From Pholis gunnellus (Eukaryota > Chordata > Actinopteri > Perciformes > Pholidae): DNA of 64,000 nt. The notes under the pieces are model-generated. The model had not been told where the DNA came from, made no database searches, and was given only the letters and a program-made list of their open reading frames with translations. The stretch covers positions 3,688,607-3,752,606 of the forward strand of contig OU342808.1 of the NCBI GenBank assembly GCA_910591455.2, read 5' to 3'. A program made the translations under genes and the position numbers. Below are positions 37,001 to 49,077 of the stretch, one piece after another. The stretch's first letter is position 1, and every line of letters starts with the position of its first letter.

Positions 37001-40000
37001 GAACATATGAAGCAGCATTCTTTTAAAGTTATCATGGAACCAACATGGCCTCTGCTCAGTTAGTGAGTAACTGTATTTTCAGCATTTCTTTAGTTCTTCA
37101 AAATGTATCTGGAGCTGCTAACAAAGCAACATGAATGATGACATCTCGTGTTATAGCGCTGTGAGTGGTCGGAAGACTAGAAAAGAACTATACGAGTGCA
37201 GTCTATTTAACGCGTGTTGTTATGACCAAACAAATTAGAACTTTCATGAAGGCAAGACGTGCTGCAGGACTCTTGTATTAAACCAAGAAAACCATCAACA
37301 CTAACCTCCCAGCTGGGGTTCCAGGGCAGCGATGCGTTGGCAGTGCCTCTCACCGTCATGCAGCGCTGAGCTCAGCTTACTCTGCAGCACAGAGGCCTTC
37401 TGCTGGTCAGCCGTAGCTTCTAGCTGCAGCTGAGACAGCCGGGCCGCGGACGAAGCCAAATCCTCCGTCAGACGGACCTGATGGAGAAGCAGGAGGACAG
37501 GGGGGAGGGGTGATCAGTGGCTGGCTGCAGTAAAGGAAAAACCCTCGGCCACACAGAGACCGTGGAACAACATAACGACGGCCTAGATGAATGGCTACTG
37601 GTGCTAGTGGGTGTGAGCAGCGTGACCCTGTGGGAGAAAAATGGTGAGTGATGGCTGATGGAAAAAGAAGAAAGAAAGTTAGTTCAAATGTCTTTGAAGT
37701 ATGACATGAGAAGGATGATGGCAGGGGCAGCGGTCAGATCTGGGTCAAACAGTAGTTCCACGTGATGCGTCACATTCTGAGCATGTTCAGAGGAGGATCG
37801 TCTGATCAGCTGACTATATGGTGCAGTATTGCTTCCAGAGTGAATTTGAAATCATTTGCAGAGATTGTGTAAACTCACTACTGTCCTGTGACGTGGACAT
37901 GTTTCTGTCTCTACTCTGGGGAACACTGCAGGCCAAAACAGAAGGCTTTTCTTCCCCATTCTAAAACTGTCAATGACAAACCTGAGGAGAGGTCTTTGCT
38001 TTGTTTTCTTAAAACAACGGTTGATTTGGAGCGCTTACACAATTTGACTTTGTCGTTTCTTTCTTCTCTTGCAGATACTGTTTGAGCCCAGTCTGGTAGC
38101 GGGACACAGAGAAAACAGGCTCACCTGGCCGGAGCCCAGGTCCTGAGGCAGAGCATGCTGAGAAGAGAGAGCAGGAAATGCTGGATTGTTCTCAGAGCAG
38201 CACTGCAGCGCAAACAAGCAGGCAGAGAGCAGCTGGCAAAGAGTGAACACCTTATATTTAGCATCAGATGTGTAACCATTTAATACATAGTAAGTGTATT
38301 ACTCAAGTCAACTTCACACGGCGTAGAACAAAAGAGAGCGATGTATGTACTGTTTGAGTTACTATTAAAAAAGTACCACTTATCTCTACAACAGTACAAC
38401 GCACATTACGGATCATTTTGCCAAATGTCACCGTCCTGAAAACAAGATTTGATGCGGTGAGGAAACCATCTGTTCTCAGCTTTGAGACTCGATGGTTGTT
38501 CTGATTGTCCAACAGGTAGTAAGAGTTTACTCTCAATCCACAGAGGAGCTTCTGACAAACTCACACACATTTGAGATTCAGTTTTCACCAAAAACATGTA
38601 AAAAAACAAACAAATGTAAAACCAGTCATAGACACATGTAATGTAAAGATTGTAGCACCTTTTCTTGTTTGATTTGTCCTTTGAGTCCCGTATATATAGT
38701 GAATAAATGTGGTTTCTTTTACAAGACAATATACAACTGACTGTAATGTAATAATTCAAAACAATTCCCATGAATGTGTATCAAACTTTCTTTTCTTTCT
38801 AAAAGATGCTGAGCGGGACATTTTACACTTCAGTGCTCTCTGGTGGACAAACGTCACACCACAGACACTAAACTGCCTCTAACAAACTCATCATCTCACA
38901 TATATATATCTGGTCCCACCAAAGCATCAGTCGGGCTCTCACTGACCAATTCCAGTCTGAGGGTACATTCACACATTGCTACTTGGTTCATGTGACACTG
39001 CATCCAGGCCAGCTGGGCTGCATTTCAGGCTCAGATCACAAGAGGTGTGTCAACACTCTGGTGCATGTGATGGTTTAGCTCCATAATAAACCACTATCGA
39101 CTGACTAACAGTGTAGTCTGTCAGCATGGCATGAGAACTTGGAGCAGTCTCAGGTGTTCCCCCCCTTTTCACCCGTGAAGGCACGTCCTCACCTTGTCCT
39201 GCTCGGCCTGCAGTAATCTGGCCTGCTGCTGTTCACTGGATGACTTGAGGGAGTCGTTCCTCTGTTCCAGCTGCAGGTTACTCTGCTCCACATACCTAGA
39301 CCACCACAGCACAATCACGTTACACCTCAAATACAGTAACAGCCCTTTCTGATACTTCCTTTAGGCTACATCAGTCAAGACTGGTGACACAGTGACACAG
39401 TGAGGGGGAGATGTGGACAACTCAGTCATTTAGAAACAGTAATGTGTGACATCAGATAGAGGCCCGTACAAATCTTTAAGTTCATACTTACATTGTCATT
39501 TTAATTCACTCATTTTACTTTCTCGCTGAAGTATGATGGGACTACAAAGATGTGTCAAAGGACATTGTATGAGACACTGTCTCAAAAAAATCATGTAGAA
39601 CAGCATTTTGGAAATTGATCCTTATTCTATCCTCACAGCTGTGTGAAACAAAACTACATAATAACACAAGTCACATAATTGAGCTTGAAACAGAAGAGCG
39701 CCACGTTAGACATGATGGTCTGGCCGTCTGGCCGACAGAATTGGGACTATTGGACACTTTCTGACTCACCTCTGGTTCTGGTTGATGAGCTCCCCGATCT
39801 TACGGTTTTGCTCCTCAATGCGAGAGCTTTTCTCAAAGACTTCCTTTTTCAAACATTCATTTTCCTAAAAATAAAATGAGTTTTTAAGAGCACAATATGA
39901 TCCCAGTACACCAACAAGACGTGCTCAGAGAAAAAGTATTTGTGTTATAAATAGAGCTGAGGACAAAAAAAACACAAAGAGGCTCCAAGAACATGCAGCG

Positions 40001-43000
40001 TACCTGGATAATTCTTTGGATGTTGTGCATGATCATGGAGGTTTCCATTGACATACTAGGAACAGCCATGGAAAGACTCCCCTGCCTCTGAAGGTCATCG
40101 ATCTGTTCAAGTAAAACAAAAAGACAAGAACCACATGCATCTCTTTTCTATTGAAGGACCAGTGTGGAGGATTTGGGGGATCTATTAGCCAGCGTAGGTT
40201 CCTGGAGTTCACCACCTATGCCACTAAATCCTACACACTGGTCCTTTAAAGCCTCTCAGTCAACACATTCTCGTACAGAGAGTTTGTACCTTTGAGGCTA
40301 GTTGATCAACTTTATCTGCTGCTTTTCCGACCGCTAACCGGATCTCTGTGTTGTGTTGTCGGGCCTCAGTCATCAAGAAGGACGTCACATCACTGGAGCC
40401 TGAGAAGCACACGATCAAAGGGTTTGTCCTACAGCTGAATCATATATTGCTGAAGTGCACAGGTTTACTAACAAACTGCACTACATTTAGAATTCCACTC
40501 CGTACAACCCTCTACATCAACACTCCACTGATCATAACGGCTTCTTGTAACGGAGTTGAGCATTGTTTCTTACCCATGTATGGGATAGTTTGTGCAGGGT
40601 AGACCTGGCCAACAGGCTGCAGCTGAGAGCTCTGTGTGTAGGGGTAAGGCTGTGAAACAACACCATGCACTGCTGTAAACAGATGTGTCCATGATGCACT
40701 TACTGATGATGAGTCAGTACTAAAATGTGGATATAATCTCACCTGAAAGGCATGGCTGCTGCCCGACAGCCCGGGCTGTGGAGCAACAGTGGTCATGACA
40801 GGAAGTAAGGCAGCAGGCGGAGCAGTGTGAGGATGAGGATGTACTGCAGGAAAAACACAAAATAAATAAAAGGAATTTACAAAGAAATAGTAAAACATAC
40901 TGCGTTCTTTGGATTAGGATGCACATACGAACAAGTGGAAGAGGTTTACCGTGCGCTGAAGCTGGAGCAGCAGAGGAGATCTGCACTGGAGACGGAGCTG
41001 CAGGCCGGTCCTTTGCTCTGCTGCCACTGGTGTCCTGGAGATCAACCCAATAGTGGCACCAAGTCAGTAATGACACCAGATAGCCATTCTATAGGGGCAC
41101 TCAGATATTTTGCATTCCCATGATATTAGGGGATTTTGCGAGACAGATTTACAACTGACAGGTCTGTACCGCATGTCATTTCAAAAGCTTCTCTAATCAA
41201 ACTATTTGATTATTTGAATTAATGATCATATATCAAACATTTACTAGTTAAAGCTTAACAAGTTGCTGCATTTCTCTCTTATCATTGTAAGATGAACACC
41301 TAACTTGTGAAGGGCATTTATACAATGTTAAACTCTTCTTTGGCCCTCAATGAACACAATTTAAACTAAATTCCATTAATTGTTGGTCTTGGTCTATTTA
41401 TGGAATTTGTTGACAATAAGAACTAGAATTACCACCTTGAGGTCGTTTTCCTCCACCAACCAGTTTACATCCATGTCTTTACAAAATGTCATCGCTTGTT
41501 AATGTTATCCTAGTAGTCATTTGTGTAAAACTGTTATAATTAGCATATGAATGCTTGAGTTATGACAAAGCATCTTGTGAGGTCACGGTGACCTCAACAT
41601 TTGACCACCAAAATCGTATCACTTAATCCTCGAGTCCACGGAGATATTTGTGCCAAATGTGAAGACAATCCCTCAGGGCGTTCCTCAGATATTGTGCTCA
41701 CAAGAATAAAACGGACAACCCGAAAACATAATATAGAATATTGCAAGACGTATTCTTTTAAAACACCCACCTCGAGCTCAGAATCACTGGATTCGGGCTG
41801 GCTGGACCCTCCCGTCAGAAAGGGCAACATGGGCTGGCCCATCTTTGCCATGCGAGAGATCAGCTTGGCCTTTGTGGCGTCTGGATTCTGAAGTTTGAAA
41901 GAAAAAAAAGCTTCCATTAATACAGCTGCAGAATAACTGAGCAGAATGAATATCATATTAAGTTGTTAATAAGAGAAAACGCCGCGCGGGTCCTTACTGC
42001 CAACTGTTCACTGAGCGAGTTTGACTTCGCACGAAGTGGTGGTTCGCTGCAAATAAACACAAAAGGCCGGAAACGGATCATCTTAAGTGACAGAAAAGTT
42101 CAAGGTGATGCTGTCAACTATTCCCTGAGGTGTAAATCTCACCCTGGTGTGCCGGGACCGGAGGTGGCTGTCTGTACTGGGGGCTCTGAGGCCAGATTCT
42201 CCACACTGGAGGCTGGGGAAGGAATGGGGGAGGGAGCGGCCGAGTCTCTGGAGCTGGCACTGCCACTAACGGAGCCGTTGCCCTTGGAAAATTTCACCTA
42301 AGGCACACAAAAAAAAAAAAAAATCAGAAAAGGCATCAGCTTACTTCACAAACATTACAAGCAACTAGGAGTAAAGAGGTCCTACCAGAAGCTGCAATGA
42401 AATGTTTGTGTGACATTAGAATGAGCAGGTATATTAGATAAATACGAGAGCAGGAGGACGTTACCCGTCGAAGCTCCGTTTCAAAAACCAGAGTGCTGTT
42501 CGGGGGGACGCGGTTGGGGACTCCCTTGGACCCGTAGGCGTGGTTCGGTGGGATGACGATGAGACGACGGCCGGCCTTCTTCAACCCAAGCATCCCTTCC
42601 TCCCAGCCCTGCTCATACAGACACAATGAAGTAATAATGTATGGACAATAAAATACAATGACAATCATATGATGCTGAGGCTGGACATTTCAAGCTAAGC
42701 TAGTTATTGTTACAATAACTACTAATCTCACAGACAGCCTTCAGATGCTGTCGATCATTTGTCTGGAATACTTTACAGAGTAGACAGAAACTCAGAAGAG
42801 CTTCTATTCATTTAAGGCGAGACTGTTTTACATAATTGCATTTATTTATCTTTTGTCTTGCTGCTGTCTATATGTACACTACCGTTCAAAAGTTTGGGGT
42901 CACCCAGACAATTTCGTGTCAATTTTCAGTTTCTTCGCAATTTCTCGCATGGAATAGCTTCATTTCTAAGAACAAGAATAGACTGGCGAGTTTCACATGA

Positions 43001-46000
43001 AAGTTCTCTTTTTCTGGCCATGTTGAGAGTATAATCCAACCCACAAATGTGATGCTCCAGATACTCAACTAGCTCAAAGGAAGGCCAGTTTTATAGCTTC
43101 TCTCACCAGCATAACTGTTTTCAAGGGTTTTCTAATCATCAATTAGTCTTCTAAGGCGATTAGAACACTGGAGTGATAGTTGCTGGAAATGGGCCTCTAT
43201 ACACCGATGTAGATATTTCATTAAAAACCAGACGTTTCCACCTAGAATAGTCATTAACCACATTAACAATGTATAGAGTGTATTTCTGATTAATTTAATG
43301 TTATCTTCATTGAAAGAAACAGTGCTTTTCTTTGAGAAATAAGGACATTTCTAAGTGACCCCAAACTTTTGAACGGTAGTGTATGTGTATTTAAATCTGC
43401 ACTCTGAGTCTGAGTTGTAAATGAGATCTCGTCCTCAATGGGACATTAGTAGAAGCTAGATGCACTACAGACCCAATAAGAAAGCGAAACATACTTCTCA
43501 AATCAAGCTGATACAACACTTATACATGGTGATGAAATCGAATGAGGTATTCTCTTTTTGGGCATTATATTCAGTTAGAAAGGCCACTGGTACCAGCCAG
43601 AGATGTGAGGGGAAGAAGCATCTCTCTAACTTCATGGTGTACAAATGTTCAGGGGACGACTTCTGTCGTCATTGTCAGATACGGGCTCTGCTTTACAACA
43701 TTTCATGTTTTGTTCTCCCAAAAAACATATTCAAGAAAAACTGCAGTGAGATGAAAAAGTCTCCTTCTGTTTGAGGAAAAAGTAAAAGAACAGATAAATA
43801 AAAAAGGCCCGAGAGAAAAGAAAGAAACGTTAGAACCAGGAGAGGACACACAGCTGTGCTCTCTGACTCAACGAGCACGGTAAAGTGAACCTCGGCTCAG
43901 TTTAACGTTCATCGTGTTAACCACAGTGATTTACTGACGATCGTTATCCGCCAATATTCAGTCAATCAGGACATCTCTGATCATGTTCCATTGTAAAGTG
44001 GAGGAGGTTCACTTCAGTGACATCATGATGCCTTCAGGCTCTGCTCAGTGAACACGAGTACTGGCTGAAGGTACATTAGAACGTGATCATGATGCGTTCA
44101 CATGTCATCTGTAAAATGTAGTGTTGGTGAGAAACTTGAATAAATCCAGTAGTTTGAAGATGTTTTCACATGAATATAAAAGAGATATTAGAGATGAATT
44201 ATGAGCCGTTTACACTCACTCTAATAATACGTCATTAAAACTACCAAGATTTATTTTCATCAAACATACAATCTGTTTGTCCTTATTTGAATTGTGTTTC
44301 TATGAAGAAAATGAGAGAACAGTACGGATCATTAGTGCTCATCACATCTAAACGGGAGATTTGCTCCCTCGTTTTTCTGCTGATCCCAACCCTGAGTCTT
44401 ACCACTAATAACAAGTCTCTCTTACTTTATTGTGAACTCGATACTTTTCCAGTGATCTGATTGGTCTAAAGTGAACCTGCAGCATAGGTTACCATGGTGA
44501 TCTAAACAGGCTGACGAGAGGTCAATAGAATGTTCATATCCTAAAATGAGAGCTCAGAGATGACGCTGTCATTTACAAATGGTTTTCTGATCAATTCAAA
44601 CTGACCAATCGTCACATCTACATTATCAATGATTTATCACACGAGTGATGAACATGTGACATCCTTCAGCATCACTCAAACATGTCGGATACTGTACCAG
44701 ATTAAGTTCAATCTGTACAAATAGTTAGATACACAAACATCATGCAACACTTATAAATAAATAACTATAAAAGGAAGCCACAGCATGTCACTAGACACAC
44801 AGATCAAATGGACTGTAGTCATAAAAAGCAGCAGAATATGTGACAGCATGTTGTGTCACGGGGTCTGAACTCGTGAAGTACATTTGGACTCACTTTAATC
44901 ACTTTTCCGGCTCCAACTTTCAGCCGTAGGAACTTGTCCTTGTTCTGGTTGGAGTCAAACATCTGCAATGATTGGAGTACTCAATGAGCCGGGTGCCATC
45001 AAAAGGAGTCACACCCACAGGAATTGGGAGACAAAATGACAAAAAGGAATTCAATGATGGGGAAAGTGTGCGACCTGGCCGATGGCGTGGTTCTGCAGGA
45101 GCCAGCCTGTGTACACCACCTCCAACGAGTCTCCGTTCTCCACCGCCTGGCCCTCACCAAGACTCAGGTCCTGAACCACCACAGCATCTAAGGACACTTC
45201 GCTGTTCACTTTCGCCAGACACACCTGATGCACATGAAAGAAGTCAAGATCTAATAAACAACAGAACTCGTGCGATTTGGCCAAAGCATGTATGTAATGT
45301 AGGTTAAGAATAACACGAGGCTGTTGAAGCTCCATCCTGATCACCTCTTTGCAGAAGTCCCATAAAGCCTTGTCTGATTCAAACATCAGGGACCAGTTCT
45401 GTCTCTGCTCATCATAGAACGTGCAGTAATTGTTTGGCTGTACCTGCAGGAGAGAAACAACACGCGATCATTTTTCTTTTATCTTCCATTTCTGCATCAT
45501 TTCTCATCAGCAATCTGCTCCTTTAAGCAGCAGCCGGCTCCGTGGTCGAGTTAAACACTCTGGATGAGCTCAGGTTGTGTTTGCAGGTATTCATCTCCAC
45601 GGTGACAGACCGGTGAGCATGCTACCCCAACTTTGGAAGTGTTTGTCAGTTGATATATTTCAGAAGAAAGTTATGAATTTGATTCAAAACTATTTGAATG
45701 AAGAAGATTGAATTGATGTTTGTATGATAGCTTGCAGAGCTGTACTCGACAGAATGTTGAAATACTAGATTTTGAGGAAAACATGTGATTAGGTTGAATA
45801 AGATTTACAGTTTTTGAGAGAAACAGAGTGATTCGATTCAATTCATAATTCCTGCCAACTGTACATACGACTGCTTTATTATGAATTTTCATGGTTTTGA
45901 ACTTTTGACGCTTTGCCAGCATCAGGACCACTGGCCCATGAAGCCTGCTGACCAGAGCCTAGTGAAAGGAATAAGATCAAAGGAATACTTATCACATCCC

Positions 46001-49000
46001 ACAATACTTCTGAGTGGGAACGATTCCTACATATTACAGAAAAGTCTTATCCACATTTTTAATAATTTGACTTTTATCAATGACTCTCCATGAGAGGATA
46101 CTCCAGGAAGGACAGAAGCTTTGGAGTCACCCTGTTACATGGATCTCATAGTAGTTCACCACCAGAGACACGAATCCAACTATCAGATAAATAACATTAT
46201 TTCAAAGAACACCTACAGCAATCTTAAAATAAATAAAGAGCTTGTGATCAGGCTTTGGACTTTGTATCGGAAACATTTTCAGCCCCAGAAATGATTCAAA
46301 TGTTTTTCCATACGTTCCATGTTATGTATTAAACGTTCTTTACGTCTCCGCTCACCGTGAACACAAAGCCCGCGGGGATCTTGGCAGCGGTCACTTGCTT
46401 CTGTTGGCTCAAGTACAGAAGCAGCTTGTACTGTAGAAAAAAAAAAGAGGTGCATTATTCATAAAAATCAAAAGTCACACCAATAATCTCAAACAGGTGA
46501 CCATTCAGCAAACCTCCGACCTCTTTGGTTGTGTGGTTGCCCAGCACGGCTGCTCCCAGCTTCCCCTGCTTCACATACTGTCCGTTGATGCTGCACATGG
46601 GACAAAAGCGGAAGAGAGGCGTCTCAGTTCACTTGGTAGAAGGTGATTTGGAGAGTTGTCATTAATTATGCAGTTTATATGGAAATCCACTGTAGTTACA
46701 GTTTTTAAGTTTTGCAAAAACAACTCTTGCAGGGACTGAACCTTTGCAGCCCGCAGACTTTTTACATTTACAAAACACATGAAAAGCTTTCAAGCTACAT
46801 TCAAATGCTTCGAAGACAAGAAGATGTGGCTCCTCACTATCTGAAGGCTTGGACTGCTGTGGCAAACAGCACTGCAGGAGCTGCAGGAGGTGCAGCTGCT
46901 TTCTGGGCGGCTGGTGCTGCAAACAAACAAACAAAAGACACGTTTCAGTTGAGCCTCCACGTCACGGCTGAATCTGGGAGTCACCGACGTCTCCGCTCCG
47001 ATGGTCTCACCTGGATTGGAGCTCTTTCTGGGCTGTTTCGGTGCCGTGTACTGGAAGGACTCGTTCCCCTGACTGCCTTCCTGGTCTAGTCCAAACAGGG
47101 AGGCCAACTTGGCCCTGCAGGGAGAACAAGTGTGAAGATCATCTTCATTATGGTTATTGCCGGGAAACGTCTGACCCGCTCTATGGTTACAGACGGCCTC
47201 AGATACAAGAGACGGCGTGTGACGCAGCCCTGCAAGCCTCTCATCTCCGCCGCCTCAGGGGTTACCGACCTCACCTCAACAGCTCTGAACATTTAACACC
47301 ACATCAAGTCATTAAAGCTAAAAGAATAGGGTGAAAGTTTGCCAAATCAATCTGAACTCAATGTCCACATACTGTCTCTTTCCCTCAGCAGATTCAGTTT
47401 GCGCTGCATCGCGGAGCTACATTTGTGGTCACACTCCTGATTCCCACGTCATCCTCAATGCTTTCAGTTTGCTCCGACATAAAACAGAGAGAGGCAGTTA
47501 ATCCTTACGTCTCACGAACCGGAACCAGCAATCATTTTGACAATTTTGGTTTAAAAGTGTCAAACACGTGATGAAACTTGACGGCCATTCATTTTCTGGC
47601 AACAACAACAACAACTGTAGAAAGGAAACCAGTATATCTGGACTACATAATGACACACTGCAACATCGATATATAGCTACTACCTCAATCATAGGCACAC
47701 ATCTCAGTATTTGCAACAGTCGGGACCGAACCGGGGCGGTTGGATCAAAACCTCTGCAAAGTTTCTGTGCTATTGAAAGAAGACAAGCGTTGGAAACCTG
47801 CCCAGCTGACTTGTACTGACCCCTGGAACTCCTTCCACTTGTAATCACTGGTATCTTCCGAAGCAGACATGTTGAAAGCCTGGAGGCTCTCATCTCCGAC
47901 GATAAGGAACTGGGATGAGAGGGGGCAGTCAAACTCCTTCTATTGTATGTCCCGGGCTATCCCTGATTCCTCATCCCCCCCGACGCACTCACACCTTCGT
48001 GGTAGATTCAACAGCACAGCAGTGGAAGAAAGCGAGCAGCAGACTTGGTGCTGGGCTTCGCCTTGCTCCTCTAACAGGCAGCATGTGATAGGAATTAGCC
48101 GCCATGAGCACTCCTCCCCCCTGGAGCATGCCCTACACTGGCTGCTTGTTCCTGAAACATCCATTTTAAAAATACACAACCTACACACGTCAAAACATTA
48201 TCTTCATTCTTTCTACTCGACTATCTTTGCGTACTTTGAGCGAGATCTAAAACCCTGCGTTTGACAACAGGGTTTGGTTCACCAGACACAAATGTAAAAC
48301 CTGAAAAGACCAGAGAGACCTCGAGCTGGTCTCAACATTCAATCACAGCATGAGAAGCTTCTGTCATAGCTACTGAAAGAGGACCTGGCTGCACCAACCA
48401 GAGGACAGATCAGTGCACACATGAAGGCATGAGATCATCATCAGACACGGTGTCCACAGTAACTCCACTGTATGAGTAATAGTGTTAGTCTGTTACTGGT
48501 GTCATCTTTAGAATCCTCCGTAGCTGCTAACTTACATGCTACAAACAGCCGTGAAGTGAGCTAACTAACTCTTAGCTATCCTGCAGTATTTCACTCTCTA
48601 ATGCAGCGATACAGTCTCATATATACAGATATAGATATAGATATATAGATATAGATATACAGTATAACTGTGTTTAAACCAGCAGGAACAATCGGAAAAC
48701 ATATGTTGCTCTGAAAGAACTTCATTCATATTATTTATGAACTGGTATTGTGGTGGAAGAATAATTAACGATACAACTAAAATAAATTAAAAACATTTAC
48801 TTCCTGGTGCAACATGTAAACCGATTAAGATAACAACTGTTTTTAAATCGCCTGGGATTCCGGTTAATCTCTCAAAGCTATTCCTTGCACAGCATGTCAC
48901 AATCATTTGCCAAATGTCAAATTGAGATTTGGCTCATACACGAGAACAGCTAGCCATGGCTAAATGGTGCTAAGCTAGTTAGCTCATCGGCTAAGACCGT

Positions 49001-49077
49001 TAGCTTGCTGGAAACAAACAAACTCACCCTCCTGTGGGAGACAGGAAGTCCCCCTCTTCGTCGTCTCCACCGAACAT
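29201..49077 (-). CDS. fkbp15: FKBP15 (WAFL) homologue, 29 coding exons
   Basis: Coding exons: 49028-49077, 47011-47114, 46838-46916, 46521-46590, 46356-46430, 45345-45443, 45075-45224, 44894-44962, 42465-42608, 42143-42297, 41998-42046, 41771-41887, 40950-41034, 40743-40843, 40574-40649, 40290-40399, 40004-40102, 39770-39864, 39193-39295, 37306-37477, 36861-36997, 36491-36646, 34880-35032, 34204-34296, 33888-34001, 33039-33146, 32018-32583, 29413-29521 and 29201-29278. All phases agree, giving 3516 nt and 1171 aa; human FKBP15 is 1219 aa. The start [17 protein letters not shown] and the end [12 protein letters not shown] match the family's termini. FKBP15 is a cytoplasmic protein on early endosomes linked to WIP/actin and transport. 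The gene looks intact. Three donors depart from GTRAG (GTCGCA, GTCGGA, GTTCGT). Confidence 0.95.
31115..31140. repeat. Poly-G tract (26 G) in fkbp15 intron 27
   Basis: A homopolymer run inside the large intron between exons 27 and 28. The open frame crossing it is an artefact. Confidence 0.9.
31430..31830 (-). repeat. Dispersed repeat, copy B (inverse of 10090-10420)
   Basis: Its reverse complement matches 10090-10420 in order, including AAAGCGAGTCAGGAGAAGAG, GTCGTCTCTAGATCTGATAG and GTAGTTTAGAATGAACAGCT. It also contains sequence missing from the other copy. It lies within fkbp15 intron 27. Confidence 0.8.
33318..33378. repeat. (TG)n microsatellite, fkbp15 intron 25
   Basis: Uninterrupted TG run. 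A second run of 52 bases follows at 33465-33516 and a shorter one at 34031-34068. Together they produce poly-Thr/His and poly-Cys/Val frames that are not genes. Confidence 0.97.
35140..36206. repeat. 39-bp minisatellite, 27 copies plus 14 bases, in fkbp15 intron 22
   Basis: Units beginning GGTCTCTGCTGGAGGATCTG repeat every 39 bases from 35140 to 36206. Because 39 is a multiple of three and the unit lacks stops in one frame of each strand, both strands stay open. The minus strand reads [13 protein letters not shown] repeats (477-aa frame 34814-36247). The plus strand reads [13 protein letters not shown] repeats (370-aa frame 35172-36284). A 234-base (6-unit) higher-order duplication is marked by TCTATTGG at 35651 and 35885. 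The minus frame runs into fkbp15 exon 23 in its coding phase. Confidence 0.97.
38125..38157 (-). other. Candidate 33-nt cassette exon of fkbp15
   Basis: A 33-base segment ([11 protein letters not shown]) lies between coding exons 19 and 20. A strong acceptor CTCTCTTCTCAG precedes it and a donor CCAG/GTGAGC follows. It is phase 0 on both sides, as are the flanking exons, so including it would add 11 residues inside the coiled coil. The human protein, from memory, has no such insert, so it may be optional or fortuitous. Confidence 0.4.
42465..45224 (-). other. fkbp15: fkbp15 FKBP domain (exons 7-9)
   Basis: Residues about 160-280 form an FKBP fold: VVYTGW (Tyr197), MFDS (Phe211, Asp212), KVIKGWEEG (Trp234), NHAYGS (Tyr257), VPPNSTLVF (Phe274). 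These correspond to FKBP12 pocket residues Tyr26, Phe36, Asp37, Trp59, Tyr82 and Phe99. From memory, the human protein has replaced the Tyr82 position and the PP loop, so this fish domain looks closer to an active prolyl isomerase. Confidence 0.8.
42877..43381 (-). mobile_element. Tc1-like transposon deletion derivative, 505 bp
   Basis: The terminal inverted repeats CACTACCGTTCAAAAGTTTG and its complement bound 42877-43381, flanked on both sides by TA (42875-42876 and 43382-43383), the Tc1/mariner target duplication. On the minus strand about 100 bases near 42915-43020 encode the transposase helix-turn-helix start ([18 protein letters not shown]) before a break. The catalytic part is gone. 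It sits in fkbp15 intron 8. Confidence 0.93.
45345..49077 (-). other. fkbp15: fkbp15 N-terminal region: EVH1/WH1-like domain
   Basis: Exons 1-6 encode residues 1-159. Recognisable stretches are [66 protein letters not shown] and [20 protein letters not shown]. In the family this region is WASP-homology (WH1/EVH1)-like and precedes the FKBP domain. Exon 3 adds an Ala/Pro-rich linker. Confidence 0.85.

Larger units (their letters stand above)
32018..40102 (-). other. fkbp15: fkbp15 coiled-coil region and acidic tail
   Basis: Exons 17-26 encode a long heptad-rich coiled coil (about residues 512-921), starting at [18 protein letters not shown] and including [20 protein letters not shown] and LAEEE. 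Exon 26 ([20 protein letters not shown]) is the conserved end of the coiled coil. Exon 27 is long and acidic ([12 protein letters not shown]) with low conservation, then a Pro run. This part mediates dimerisation and endosome association in the family. Confidence 0.8.
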
